This document shows positions 25,940 to 39,989 of a stretch of 64,000 nt of DNA, one piece after another. The first letter of the stretch is position 1. Each line of letters opens with the position of its first letter. The stretch is from positions 256,501-320,500 of the forward strand of contig JAUTXW010002448.1 of NCBI GenBank assembly GCA_030620095.1, written 5' to 3'. Source of the stretch: Kuschelorhynchus macadamiae (taxonomy: Eukaryota > Arthropoda > Insecta > Coleoptera > Curculionidae). The position numbers and the translations under genes were made by a program. The notes under the pieces were generated by a model that had not been told where the DNA came from, did no database searches, and saw only the letters and a program-made list of their open reading frames with translations.

Positions 25940-26290
25940 TTATATATTTTTTTAGAATCTATTTGCCAAATACCTAATTACGTTTAGTTTTATTTAGTTA
26001 GTTATATTTTGCTTATTGCTTGTTGTTTTGTTTTATAGCAAATTGTTTACATATGTAGACTTTATTATAAGATTATGCGTTACTTTTGAGAATTTGTAGT
26101 TTAATTTAATGAGATAAATATAAAACTTGTGAAATCCAGTGACAATTGCTCTTATTTAAATTAAAACATACTCTCGTTCGCAAAAATTCTATGTGAACTA
26201 ATGAACAAGTTTTTTGAACTATATTTTCTTACGAACGAGAACGAATGAACTAGTTCACGTAAACGAACTAGAATTCCAGGTTTGAATACT

Positions 26291-26293
<3 letters not shown>

Positions 26294-26338
<45 letters not shown>

Positions 26339-26346
26339 TATATACT
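26294..26346. repeat. (TA)n tract between the hAT element and the palindrome
   Basis: About 40 bp of pure TA followed by slightly impure TA, ending ten bases before the left palindrome boundary. It has no mirror copy at the other palindrome end. Confidence 0.95.
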
Positions 26347-29049
26347 TATGTATATATGTGTCAATTGAGTACGAAGATTTTTGTATATTGATTTTATATA
26401 TAAATCTTAACAGAAAAGTGTAATCTATTTATTTAAAATGTTTGATAGTTTTATTAACTATACAGAATTCAATAACAGATTTCTAAACATACTGTAATGA
26501 ATTATATTAATTTTTGTAACTCAGTTCTCCAGCCCTTCGCAGAATTCTTATATCTATATCCGATAGAGCTGTAAGTTTGGATCTATATTAATGTTATTTT
26601 TACCGTTAATTTAAACTATACTAAAATAAATAATTAATTAATAATATTACAATATTTTTGCTTAAAAGAACAGTAAGAACAATAGTTATTAAACTGATAG
26701 CAATATAATTATTTCATACCCATTTTAACTTACCTCGTAAGACTTAAACGATATTTTTCCGATTTTTTTTTTGCAAAAACTGCTGAGACTTATATAAGGC
26801 AATTTTTTCACTCAAAAATTAAATATGATGTACTAATTCTTGTCAGTGATGTGTCAGAATTTATTGGAAGTAAATAATTTAATTAAAAGCAAAATATATA
26901 TATGAAATCAAAATATTACGAATAAAATCATTCAACATCAACCATGTGTTATTTTGCGAACACTATTCCCAAGAAAGATTTTTTTTATAATATTTGGAGT
27001 TCTTCCGAAAAGATTTTGTATTGCAGGAGTTATAATTTGGTAAAGTGTTTCCCGAGTAAATATTTTAAACATAACCAAAACTTTATTTTAACTAATGCAT
27101 TCACAAACTTCTGCTGTTTGCTATTGTTTGTATTGAAGGAACATGTGGGTGTTGTCATGGTAACGCTTGGAGAGGCATGCATCGTCAAAAATGGCCATGC
27201 CAAAGCTACATTTACAGTTTAAATGTTATATTTATTTAGCGTTTTCATTCGCTATTTTTAATATCCCAATTATTAATAATAGCGAATCGAACTGTATAAA
27301 TGGGTAATATCAGAAATTCTATGTGTCAAGCGTAATAAATTGAAAGTTAGGCTGCATTTGGGAATGTGAATACAGCATTATCGTTTGTATGACGTCGACA
27401 GAAGTGAAAATTACACATCTGCATTTTTCACGAAATAATCGTTCTAATCTACAAGTCTTTAAATCCGGTATCAATAAATTTTTCCTTTAGGCAATCATGG
27501 TAACATACACTTAAAGTTTCTGTATTTGTCTACTGCAATAAAAAATGTTTTAAATATTTTCCTATATGAAAGTTCTTAATGATTAATGGCAGATAAGAAA
27601 ATCCCTTAATTAAAGCTTTATAATAAAACCTCATAACTTTCTTATATAGAAAATAACCTGTTGTTAATTTTTCTATGTGTTTGATCTGTTGTTGTTGTGT
27701 CTATCTTAGCTATTAGGGCGCTTTCGGTAAGTTTGTACTCCTTAGTCCGTTTTTTTATTTACCTTAAATTGAGATATAAATACTGACTCTTAGTGAGCCA
27801 CACGAAGATTCAAGACTACAGCTATGTTTGAATTTAAAATAATATATTGCTAAATCATATTTTGCACTATATTGCTTAGTTACTTAAAAAAATAAGTCTA
27901 TAACAAGCGAAATAAAATAATTAGAATTTTGTAAAAAAATCAAAACCTTCCGTCTCAGTATTATACTTATTATTTCTTAAAATCAATCAACTACCAACCC
28001 AAATCGGTTATCCTGCATTAATAACTTAGCACCAACAGTTGCCAGTTTCTCAAGAAGCATTAGTAAATCCCATTAAAATTTTTGAAGTGTTACTTTGCAG
28101 TAGACCAGTTTGATTTTACTCGGGTAATTAGCTGTTACTCTTCCAGAAGAGGTTTGAATCTTATTGAAATTAATATTTGCCAGTCATTAAAATATTTCAT
28201 ATTATGTTTGGCTTGTTTGTGATAAATATTCAAACTCTAACTAAACATCAAAATATTATATTAAATGAAATGGAATAAAATTTCTCACATATACACATTT
28301 TTTGTCGTAATTAGGAAAATATAATTAGTTTGCTTTTAGATTTCCATTATTTGTTTAGCAACTACACCAAAAAACTTATTTCAATACACAATACTCTACT
28401 CAGATTGAATACCTAAGAATATTCTACCAAAACCTAATTTTAATCATAGGGAACCGTTTAAGCCTACCTGGTCGTAATTACATATTTTTTCACATTATCA
28501 TCTATGACTTATTAAATTCTGAAAACTTTTTGATATTGGAATTGAAAAAGATTACAATAATATTACTTTATTGTTACATAGAAGTAAATATCATTCTTTA
28601 TTGCCCTATTTTGTAATTCGCAGTAACTAAACACGTTGCGCTTGTTGGAAATTAAACTAAAATATTTTTAGGAAAAGCGACAAGACTAAACTGAATAAAT
28701 TAAGGAGTCAGTCATGAAACTGTGGCGACTTTGCGTGATAAATGAAGCTCCTGGATAGTTTACCCTGAGATTTACACTGCAGAAAAATTAAATCCACATG
28801 CCTCTCTCGACTTTCAAAATTGCAAAATAAAAGCAGTTTCGTTAAAGAATTTAATGAATTTTCAATAACCATTAACTATTAAAATAAAAACTACTTTCTA
28901 TATAATTAAAAATGCAAGCTTTTAACTTAACATTTTCGTATATATGATTATTAGGTCGATTTTTGTTTTCTAAACCTCATTTACCAATAATTTTTCAGAC
29001 CTGCTGCTAGAGCAAATTGTTTTAAAATCTGATCAGATTACGTTAGTTG

Positions 29050-29390
29050 TTACGTTAGAATGACAAACAAAAATCTTTTTTGACTTTTCCGCCACAACTT
29101 TTTACAAAATTATTTAAGCAGCCATCAGCCATTTATTTTCAGTTTTTATCGTCAAATAGCAGTTGTACAAATGCTTTGTCGGGATTTATCAGTGCGCTGA
29201 TCGTAAGAGAGAAACAGTAAAAAATTATAAAATAATTGATTTCAAAATTTCGCAATTTGTCATTTTGTTTGACATGTAACCTAGAAACGAAGAAAATGAT
29301 ATGTTCAGATTGTTTGTTGCGTTTAGTATGACAAACAAAAATCTTTTGTGTTGCTTGTCTCCGCTGGCAGCCTTTAAACTATACATATTT
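29050..29390. repeat. Dispersed repeat family B, copy in left arm
   Basis: Begins and ends with 'atgacaaacaaaaatctttt' type sequence (about 29060 and 29330). Inside are 'gttgtacaaatgctttgtcg', 'gatcgtaagagagaaacag' and 'tttgacatgtaacctagaaa', matching 19680-20145. The flanking direct repeats of about 18 bp suggest either duplicated ends or a solo-repeat structure. Confidence 0.65.
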
Positions 29391-31486
29391 TTTATGACAT
29401 GACTTTAATGATGATGCCTTCGGAATCTAACTTAGTGCTAACCCTTTACTGCTTTACCGCTTCAGATGACAGCGTTTCAACTATATAACAAAATATTTAA
29501 ATACATAAAATGTTTATTTATTCAAACCACAAAATATTATTAACAACCCTAATAAACAGTTATGTGTTTTACCCTGACTATTCCACTCTATTGTTTTACA
29601 ATGGCAAAATGACATAGCAACGGCCTGTTTTCTATTGCCAAAACTCATACCTGGACAAAATTCTCCCTACCTGGACAAAATCAACAAGATGGTTTTTCAG
29701 CGACAAAATTTTGTTGGGTTAAAGCAAAGAAAATAATAGCTACGTTTAAGAAGACTCATAACTATGGAACGCCGTTTTACTTTTTAGTCATACACGTCTT
29801 TGATACCAAATTTAATTGCAAAACATATAAATGATGGTACCTGCAAACAATTTTTATTCGTTTTAATTCTTTCGATATCGAATTTTTGCGGATTACCGAA
29901 TGACATTGTTATGATAAGCAATTTCTTTGCAGACCATTTCAATTGATACCACAAAAAAATTGTTGTTTATCCTTTTTTAACACGTATACAGTCTACTTAA
30001 AATTTCTATACAAATGCGTCTTTCCTTAGTTATTGCATTTCATCAAATCGATGTTAAAAAAATTGGTATGAAATAAATGCCATATACAAAAATCTGTTTA
30101 AATATTTCATATATTGATTCTTATTAAAATGTAATTGCTTTAAACTGGATCGCATTAAATTAATATTAATACAGAAAACATTAGAATGCAATAACGACTT
30201 TGTGGAGATTAATTTACTTCAACCGTATGAAGGCAAATCTGATTTAAGAAGTCATGTATGTAATAAAAAAAATTAATTTATTTTATGGCATATCAAAAAA
30301 AATTAAAGCATCTTTTACGATATCATTTTTTTTAAATATCAATTCCATTAACACCCTAAAAATGTAAATAGAATAATGCTCATTATTTTGATTTTGATAG
30401 TCGTTTATCTGTAATTTATACTACATCAAAAGGATATAACACGGACCCTTTACCATGGAAATTAAAATACTTGAAATATACATTTTAATAAATAAATAAA
30501 AGTTAATACGAGATTCAATTGTATAAGAGTTGTGGAATTTAAATGATTAGCGGGTATAAGGTAACCGGTTTTATTTAATATGCATTCTTTTCATTTCGAA
30601 TTTTTATTAATGTCGATTCTTGTGAATATCAATTTTCATTGAATGCAGCCACCTTGTTTCAATTTTAATTATCGGACGAGGAGCGATCTAGTGCAAAATA
30701 GGGACAACAAAAGCAGAACTCTGTAATTTTTTAATATCCCAGTTTCTGGCTAGGCATGCGTTCGAAGATTTAAATGTGCACTAAAAGTTAACCGACTGTG
30801 TTGTGCATGACGTCATGACGAGTCGGATGCGAATAATAAAAAACATATTCGTAGGTAATCAATGACAGTTGAAACGTGATTAATTATTGTTCGATTGGGA
30901 ATACTTAGTTATTAAATCATTGGGGAATACGATATACACCCCTATATTTAAAATGCGACTACGTACAAAATTACAGATCATAATGAAAAAGTTATAAGGA
31001 ACCTATCTAGAACCCAACATCCTATTTCAAAACAAGCTATTCTACAATCCTTTGATGATTTCCTGGTCTAATCTACAATCAGTCATATACGGTAGAGCAA
31101 TAACAACGATTTTTGACTTAGTGTTTATATTTATACCAGAATAAAGAAAACAAGGTTTTTCCCAGCTATAATTCACAGATTACCACACACTGTAATTTGT
31201 AATGGCAAATTGCAATTTCTCCTGGAAGCTGTGTTCTGGCTTCTTAATCGTGATTTAAAATAGGCTGACCAGATTTTTTTAAAATGAAAAGAGTAAATTT
31301 TGACAAAATATAAAAATAGGTACTAGCGTATAATAATTAAATAAAATAATAAACATCACAGGTAAAGTTGCCTGCTCGAACAGAAATGGAATGTACTTAA
31401 ACTGAAAGAAATAATTTTGACTAAGTAAAGATAGTCGTTATATAAATGTTTATATAGTGTTTAGTTTTATATTCTAGAATTACACT

Positions 31487-31491
<5 letters not shown>

Positions 31492-31538
<47 letters not shown>
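31492..31538. repeat. (TA)n tract, left arm
   Basis: About 47 bp of TA. Its mirror at 34783-34846 is about 64 bp, so the two have changed length independently. Confidence 0.95.
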
Positions 31539-31542
<4 letters not shown>

Positions 31543-31707
31543 TATAGAAACTGCTGGAACTTCGAAGTGCACCAAGGAAATTTTTGCTGGAAATTCAACA
31601 TGAAATATTTTTAATACTGATGAAAATTTTGAATTGTGGTTTTCGGCTTTTATTTGATCAGTATCCATAGTATACAGCCCGATAAGGGCAGCCTTAGGAC
31701 ACCATAT

Positions 31708-31750
31708 CAACTGTCTTATACAGGGGGTTATACCCTGTATAAGACAGTTG
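31708..31750. repeat. Perfect 18-bp hairpin inside the left arm
   Basis: Stem caactgtcttatacaggg (31708-31725), 7-base loop ggttata, and perfect complement at 31733-31750. The mirror copy at 34582-34624 keeps both stems but has one loop difference. The inner ends 'tacaggg' match the end motif of several repeats here, so it may be two abutting inverted ends. Confidence 0.85.
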
Positions 31751-32380
31751 CCAATTTTTTAAAAGTTTGTTCGACCAGAATTCTTACTATAGAAGATTTC
31801 TCTTTCTCTTCTTGTAATTAAAATAATCTAAAACTAAGTACGAAAAAAAATTTCTAGCAATTTTGAAATTTTCTCTTCGTTTCCGGCATACGAAAACTTC
31901 ATTTTTTAAAAGAATCTGCTGAACAAAGCCCACTTGTGGTAATCAAAGGTATATCTATCAGATTATAAACAAAGTTGGCACCCTTAAATTTTCCAACATG
32001 AATATTGCATACAGGGTTAACCAAAACTAAGAGATGGACGTTGACGTGATTTGTTGTGTTTGGTTTTTTCTATCAGTCTTGAATGTTCCTTCTAATGCCA
32101 GCCTTAGGAATAATGGACATTTTTAACAAAACACTGACGAAATTAAAGGGATATGTGGTATAAAAACTGTTTCTCCCAGAAAATAATAGTAGACTCTATT
32201 ACATTGTTTTGTAATGTTTTAACCTGTAGCCGAGTTCCATTACACAATTTTGGTTATTTTAAATTTCGAATAAGCATCACTGGTATCCCCACTTTTAGAG
32301 TTAACTTATGAGGAGGGATTCCTAAAGGGTTTAGAGAGTGTAGGAACTCGACAGGATAAAAACCCTGTATATATTTATAA

Positions 32381-32880
32381 AGAATCTTAAAAAAGTTTTT
32401 CGAATAACTAACCATTTTTTAAACAAAAAATGTAATATTAAAGGGTGGTTTCAGCCCCTTGGACAACCTATCTGGGTTTTAAAAAAAATTTAAAATACCT
32501 AAAAAAATAAAATATAAAACATAATATGTTCAAGCGTTTTCCGAATAACTAACGGTTTTTTTAATAAAATATATTATAATCTTTAAGGAATGGTCTTACC
32601 CCTTTGGACACATTGTCTGAATTTTCTAAAAGTCCTAAAATATGTAAGAAAATAAATTAAAAAACACGTTTCAAGCGTTTTTTGCCAAACGAACCGGTTT
32701 TTGAATAAAAAAATATTGTATTATTTAAGTGGTAGTTTCACCCCTTTGAACATTAATTTTTAAAAAATCCTAAAATATGTAAAAAAATAAATTAAAAAAA
32801 TGTGTTCAAGCGTTTTTCCGAAAAACTGATCGTTTTTTAAATAAAAAATATTGTAATATTTAAAGGGTGGTTTCACCTCC
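32381..32880. repeat. Degenerate tandem array of about 140 bp, left arm
   Basis: Four units are marked by 'ttttcgaataactaacc' (about 32397), 'ttttccgaataactaacgg' (about 32536), 'ttttttgccaaacgaaccgg' (about 32678) and 'tttttccgaaaaactgatcg' (about 32813). Each is followed by a (g)ggtggtttcacccctttgg-type block. The array leads into 'gagtgtgatgagtgagtcag' before the central (TA)n. It is mirrored at about 33455-33955. Confidence 0.75.
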
Positions 32881-33024
32881 TTGGAATTTGAGTTTTCAAA
32901 AATCTCTTCTTATCGAACCTCTACACCCCAAAATCAACCTTTATGTCAAAATTCAGCACCTTTTATCTCAAGCGGTTTGAGCTGGAGTGTGATGAGTGAG
33001 TCAGTCAAGTCTTTATATATATTA

Positions 33025-33287
<263 letters not shown>

Positions 33288-33454
33288 TATATATACTTCT
33301 ATACTAATATATAAAAGACTTAGTTGACTGACTCACTCATCACACTCCAGCTCAAACCGCTTGAGATAAAAGGTGCTGAATTTTGACATATAGGTTGATT
33401 TTGGGGTGTAGAGGTTCGATAAGAAGAGATTTTTGAAAACTCAAATTCCAAGGA

Positions 33455-33955
33455 GGTGAAACCACCCTTTAAATATTACAATATTTTTTATTTAAAAAAC
33501 GATCAGTTTTTCGGAAAAACGCTTGAACACATTTTTTTAATTTATTTTTTTACATATTTTAGGATTTTTTAAAAATTAATGTTCAAAGGGGTGAAACTAC
33601 CACTTAAATAATACAATATTTTTTTATTCAAAAACCGGTTCGTTTGGCAAAAAACGCTTGAAACGTGTTTTTTAATTTATTTTCTTACATATTTTAGGAC
33701 TTTTAGAAAATTCAGACAATGTGTCCAAAGGGGTAAGACCATTCCTTAAAGATTATAATATATTTTATTAAAAAAACCGTTAGTTATTCGGAAAACGCTT
33801 GAACATATTATGTTTTATATTTTATTTTTTTAGGTATTTTAAATTTTTTTTAAAACCCAGATAGGTTGTCCAAGGGGCTGAAACCACCCTTTAATATTAA
33901 ATTTTTTGTTTAAAAAATGGTTAGTTATTCGAAAAACTTTTTTAAGATTCTTTAT
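33455..33955. repeat. Degenerate tandem array, right-arm mirror
   Basis: Reverse complement of the 32381-32880 array, with the same unit order reversed. Confidence 0.75.
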
Positions 33956-34581
33956 AAATATATACAGGGTTTTTATCCTGTCGAGTTCCTACACTCTCTA
34001 AACCCTTTAGGAATCCCTCCTCATAAGTTAACTCTAAAAGTGGGGATACCAGTGATGCTTATTCGAAATTTAAAATAACCAAAATTGTGTAATGGAACTC
34101 GGCTACAGGTTAAAACATTACAAAACAATGTAATAGAGTCTACTATTATTTTCTGGGAGAAACAGTTTTTATACCACATATCCCTTTAATTTCGTCAGTG
34201 TTTTGTTAAAAATGTCCATTATTCCTAAGGCTGGCATTAGAAGGAACATTCAAGACTGATAGAAAAAACCAAACACAACAAATCACGTCAACGTCCATCT
34301 CTTAGTTTTGGTTAACCCTGTATGCAATATTCATGTTGGAAAATTTAAGGGTGCCAACTTTGTTTATAATCTGATAGATATACCTTTGATTACCACAAGT
34401 GGGCTTTGTTCAGCAGATTCTTTTAAAAAATGAAGTTTTCGTATGCCGGAAACGCAGAGAAAATTTCAAAATTGCTAGAAATTTTTTTTCGTACTTAGTT
34501 TTAGATTATTTTAATTACAAGAAGAGAAAGAGAAATCTTCTATAGTAAGAATTCTGGTCGAACAAACTTTTAAAAAATTGG

Positions 34582-34624
34582 CAACTGTCTTATACAGGGT
34601 GTAACCCCCTGTATAAGACAGTTG
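34582..34624. repeat. Perfect 18-bp hairpin, right-arm mirror
   Basis: Both stems are identical to 31708-31750; the loop reads tgtaacc (34600-34606). Confidence 0.85.
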
Positions 34625-34778
34625 ATATGGTGTCCTAAGGCTGCCCTTATCGGGCTGTATACTATGGATACTGATCAAATAAAAGCCGAAAACCACAATT
34701 CAAAATTTTCATCAGTATTAAAAATATTTCATGTTGAATTTCCAGCAAAAATTTCCTTGGTGCACTTCGAAGTTCCAG

Positions 34779-34782
<4 letters not shown>

Positions 34783-34846
<64 letters not shown>
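34783..34846. repeat. (TA)n tract, right arm
   Basis: About 64 bp of TA; the mirror of 31492-31538 but longer. Confidence 0.95.
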
Positions 34847-34851
<5 letters not shown>

Positions 34852-36949
34852 AGTGTAATTCTAGAATATAAAACTAAACACTATATAAACATTTATATAA
34901 CGACTATCTTTACTTAGTCAAAATTATTTCTTTCAGTTTAAGTACATTCCATTTCTGTTCGAGCAGGCAACTTTATCTGTGATGTTTATTATTTTATTTA
35001 ATTATTATACGCTAGTACCTATTTTTATATTTTGTCAAGATTTACTCTTTTCATTTTAAAAAAATCTGGTCAGCCTATTTTAAATCACGATTAAGAAGCC
35101 AGAACACAGCTTCCAGGAGAAATTGCAATTTGCCATTACAAATTACAGTGTGTGGTAATCTGTGAATTATAGCTGGGAAAAACCTTGTTTTCTTTATTCT
35201 GGTATAAATATAAACACTAAGTCAAAAATCGTTGTTATTGCTCTACCGTATATGACTGATTGTAGATTAGACCAGGAAATCATCAAAGGATTGTAGAATA
35301 GCTTGTTTTGAAATAGGATGTTGGGTTCTAGATAGGTTCCTTATAACTTTTTCATTATGATCTGTAATTTTGTACGTAGTCGCATTTTAAATATAGGGGT
35401 GTATATCGTATTCCCCAATGATTTAATAACTAAGTATTCCCAATCGAACAATAATTAATCACGTTTCAACTGTCATTGATTACCTACGAATATGTTTTTT
35501 ATTATTCGCATCCGACTCGTCATGACGTCATGCACAACACAGTCGGTTAACTTTTGGTGCACATTTAAATCTTCGAACGCATGCCTAGCCAGAAACTGGA
35601 ATATTAAAAAATTACAGAGTTCTGCTCTTGTTGTCCCTATTTTGCACTAGATCGCTCCTCGTCCGATAATTAAAATTGAAACAAGGTGGCTGCATTCAAT
35701 GAAAATTGATATTCACAAGAATCGACATAAAAATTCGAAATGAAAAGAATGCATATTAAATAAAACCGGTTACCTTATACCCGCTAATCATTTAAATTCC
35801 ACAACTCTTATACAATTGAATCTCGTATTAACTTTTATTTATTTATTAAAATGTATATTTCAAGTATTTTAATTTCCATGGTAAAGGGTCCGTGTTATAT
35901 CCTTTTGATGTAGTATAAATTACAGATAAACGACTATCAAAATCAAAATAATGAGCATTATTCTATTTACATTTTTAGGGTGTTAATGGAATTGATATTT
36001 AAAAAAAATGATATCGTAAAAGATGCTTTAATTTTTTTTGATATGCCATAAAATAAATTAATTTTTTTTATTACATACATGACTTCTTAAATCAGATTTG
36101 CCTTCATACGGTTGAAATAAATTAATCTCCACAAAGTCGTTATTGCATTCTAATGTTTTCTGTATTAATATTAATTTAATGCGATCCAGTTTAAAGCAAT
36201 TACATTTTAATAAGAATCAATATATGAAATATTTAAACAGATTTTTGTATATGGAATTTATTTCATACCAATTTTTTTAACATCGATTTGATGAAATGCA
36301 ATAACTAAGGAAAGACGCATTTGTATAGAAATTTTAAGTAGACTGTATACGTGTTAAAAAAGGATAAACAACAATTTTTTTGTGGTATCAATTGAAATGG
36401 TCTGCAAAGAAATTGCTTATCATAACAATGTCATTCGGTAATCCGCAAAAATTCGATATCGAAAGAATTAAAACGAATAAAAATTGTTTGCAGGTACCAT
36501 CATTTATATGTTTTGCAATTAAATTTGGTATCAAAGACGTGTATGACTAAAAAGTAAAACGGCGTTCCATAGTTATGAGTCTTCTTAAACGTAGCTATTA
36601 TTTTCTTTGCTTTAACCCAACAAAATTTTGTCGCTGAAAAACCATCTTGTTGATTTTGTCCAGGTAGGGAGAATTTTGTCCAGGTATGAGTTTTGGCAAT
36701 AGAAAACAGGCCGTTGCTATGTCATTTTGCCATTGTAAAACAATAGAGTGGAATAGTCAGGGTAAAACACATAACTGTTTATTAGGGTTGTTAATAATAT
36801 TTTGTGGTTTGAATAAATAAACATTTTATGTATTTAAATATTTTGTTATATAGTTGAAACGCTGTCATCTGAAGCACAAGTGAAACAGCAAAGGGTTAGC
36901 ACTAGGTTAGATTCCGAAGGCATCATCATTAAAGTCATGTCATAAAAAA

Positions 36950-37290
36950 TATGTATAGTTTAAAGGCTGCCAGCGGAGACAAGCAACACAAAAGATTTTT
37001 GTTTGTCATACTAAACGCAACAAACAATCTGAACATATCATTTTCTTCGTTTCTAGGTTACATGTCAAACAAAATGACAAATTGCGAAATTTTGAAATCA
37101 ATTATTTTATAATTTTTTACTGTTTCTCTCTTACGATCAGCGCACTGATAAATCCCGACAAAGCATTTGTACAACTGCTATTTGACGATAAAAACTGAAA
37201 ATAAATGGCTGATGGCTGCTTAAATAATTTTGTAAAAAGTTGTGGCGGAAAAGTCAAAAAAGATTTTTGTTTGTCATTCTAACGTAACAA
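36950..37290. repeat. Dispersed repeat family B, right-arm mirror
   Basis: Reverse-complement copy of 29050-29390, present only because of the palindrome. Confidence 0.65.
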
Positions 37291-39989
37291 CTAACGTAAT
37301 CTGATCAGATTTTAAAACAATTTGCTCTAGCAGCAGGTCTGAAAAATTATTGGTAAATGAGGTTTAGAAAACAAAAATCGACCTAATAATCATATATACG
37401 AAAATGTTAAGTTAAAAGCTTGCATTTTTAATTATATAGAAAGTAGTTTTTATTTTAATAGTTAATGGTTATTGAAAATTCATTAAATTCTTTAACGAAA
37501 CTGCTTTTATTTTGCAATTTTGAAAGTCTAGAGAGGCACGTGGATTTAATTTTTCTGCAGTGTAAATCTCAGGGTAAACTATCCAGGAGCTTCATTTATC
37601 ACGCAAAGTCGCCACAGTTTCATGACTGACTCCTTAATTTATTCAGTTTAGTCTTGTCGCTTTTCCTAAAAATATTTTAGTTTAATTTCCAACAAGCGCA
37701 ACGTGTTTAGTTACTGCGAATTACAAAATAGGGCAATAAAGAATGATATTTACTTCTATGTAACAATAAAGTAATATTATTGTAATCTTTTTCAATTCCA
37801 ATATCAAAAAGTTTTCAGAATTTAATAAGTCATAGATGATAATGTGAAAAAATATGTAATTACGACCAGGTAGGCTTAAACGGTTCCCTATGATTAAAAT
37901 TAGGTTTTGGTAGAATATTCTTAGGTATTCAATCTGAGTAGAGTATTGTGTATTGAAATAAGTTTTTTGGTGTAGTTGCTAAACAAATAATGGAAATTTA
38001 AAAGCAAACTAATTATATTTTCCTAATTACGACAAAAAATGTGTATATGTGAGAAATTTTATTCCATTTCATTTAATATAATATTTTGATGTTTAGCTAG
38101 AGTTTGAATATTTATCACAAACAAGCCAAACATAATATGAAATATTTTAATGACAGGCAAATATTAATTTCAATAAGATTCAAACCTCTTCTGGAAGAGT
38201 AACAGCTAATTACCCGAGTAAAATCAAACTGGTCTACTGCAAAGTAACACTTCAAAAATTTTAATGGGATTTACTAATGCTTCTTTAGAAACTGGCAACT
38301 GTTGGTGCTAAGTTATTAATGCAGGATAACCGATTTGGGTTGGTAGTTGATTGATTTTAAGAAATAATAAGTATAATACTGAGACGGAAGGTTTTGATTT
38401 TTTTACAAAATTCTAATTATTTTATTTCGCTTGTTATAGACTTATTTTTTTAAGTAACTAAGCAATATAGTGCAAAATATGATTTAGCAATATATTATTT
38501 TAAATTCAAACATAGCTGTAGTCTTGAATCTTCGTGTGGCTTACTAAGAGTCAGTATTTATATCTCAATTTAAGGTAAATAAAAAAACGGACTAAGGAGT
38601 ACAAACTTACCGAAAGCGCCCTAATAGCTAAGATAGACACAACAACAACAGATCAAACACATAGAAAAATTAACAACAGGTTATTTTCTATATAAGAAAG
38701 TTATGAGGTTTTATTATAAAGCTTTAATTAAGGGATTTTCTTATCTGCCATTAATCATTAAGAACTTTCATATAGGAAAATATTTAAAACATTTTTTATT
38801 GCAGTAGACAAATACAGAAACTTTAAGTGAATGTTACCATGATTGCCTAAAGGAAAAATTTATTGATACCGGATTTAAAGACTTGTAGATTAGAACGATT
38901 ATTTCGTGAAAAATGCAGTTGTGTAATTTTCACTTCTGTCGACGTCATACAAACGATAATGCTGTATTCACATTCCCAAATGCAGCCTAACTTTCAATTT
39001 ATTACGCTTGACACATAGAATTTCTGATATTATCATTTATACAGTTCGATTCGCTATTATTAATAATTGGGATATTAAAAATAGCGAATGAAAACGCTAA
39101 ATAAATATAACATTTAAACTGTAAATGTAGCTTTGGCATGGCCATTTTTGACGATGCATGCCTCTCCAAGCGTTACCATGACAACACCCACATGTTCCTT
39201 CAATACAAACAATAGCAAACAGCAGAAGTTTGTGAATGCATTAGTTAAAATAAAGTTTTGGTTATGTTTAAAATATTTACTCGGGAAACACTTTACCAAA
39301 TTATAACTCCTGCAATACAAAATCTTTTCGGAAGAACTCCAAATATTATAAAAAAAATCTTTCTTGGGAATAGTGTTCGCAAAATAACACATGGTTGATG
39401 TTGAATGATTTTATTCGTAATATTTTGATTTCATATATATATTTTGCTTTTAATTAAATTATTTACTTCCAATAAATTCTGACACATCACTGACAAGAAT
39501 TAGTACATCATATTTAATTTTTGAGTGAAAAAATTGCCTTATATAAGTCTCAGCAGTTTTTGCAAAAAAAAATCGGAAAAATATCGTTTAAGTCTTACGA
39601 GGTAAGTTAAAATGGGTATGAAATAATTATATTGCTATCAGTTTAATAACTATTGTTCTTACTGTTCTTTTAAGCAAAAATATTGTAATATTATTAATTA
39701 ATTATTTATTTTAGTATAGTTTAAATTAACGGTAAAAATAACATTAATATAGATCCAAACTTACAGCTCTATCGGATATAGATATAAGAATTCTGCGAAG
39801 GGCTGGAGAACTGAGTTACAAAAATTAATATAATTCATTACAGTATGTTTAGAAATCTGTTATTGAATTCTGTATAGTTAATAAAACTATCAAACATTTT
39901 AAATAAATAGATTACACTTTTCTGTTAAGATTTATATATAAAATCAATATACAAAAATCTTCGTACTCAATTGACACTCCTGTGGCTTC

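Larger units (their letters stand above)
23345..26274 (+). mobile_element. hAT DNA transposon, decayed, right end lost
   Basis: The left end reads TAGAGGTGGG followed by 'tagttcgtgaacgaactagt', typical of hAT inverted ends plus subterminal repeats. The matching right end would be the reverse complement. At 26242-26271 the plus strand carries the partner of the subterminal block (gaactagttcacgtaaacga, actag), but the outermost ten or so bases are absent. Instead there is a 20-bp copy of an internal transposase segment and then (TA)n. Without the right end no 8-bp target duplication can be confirmed; the left candidate is catccaaa. Confidence 0.8.

Noticed and set aside
26944..27222. 92-codon frame identical in both palindrome arms
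   Set aside because: Its conservation is explained by the inverted duplication. The translation is unlike any family I know, and composition matches random AT-rich DNA.
31612..31660. CTGATGA at about 31618 next to a (TA)n tract as another hammerhead
   Set aside because: No GAAA motif at usable spacing follows; a single 7-mer is expected by chance in this much DNA.
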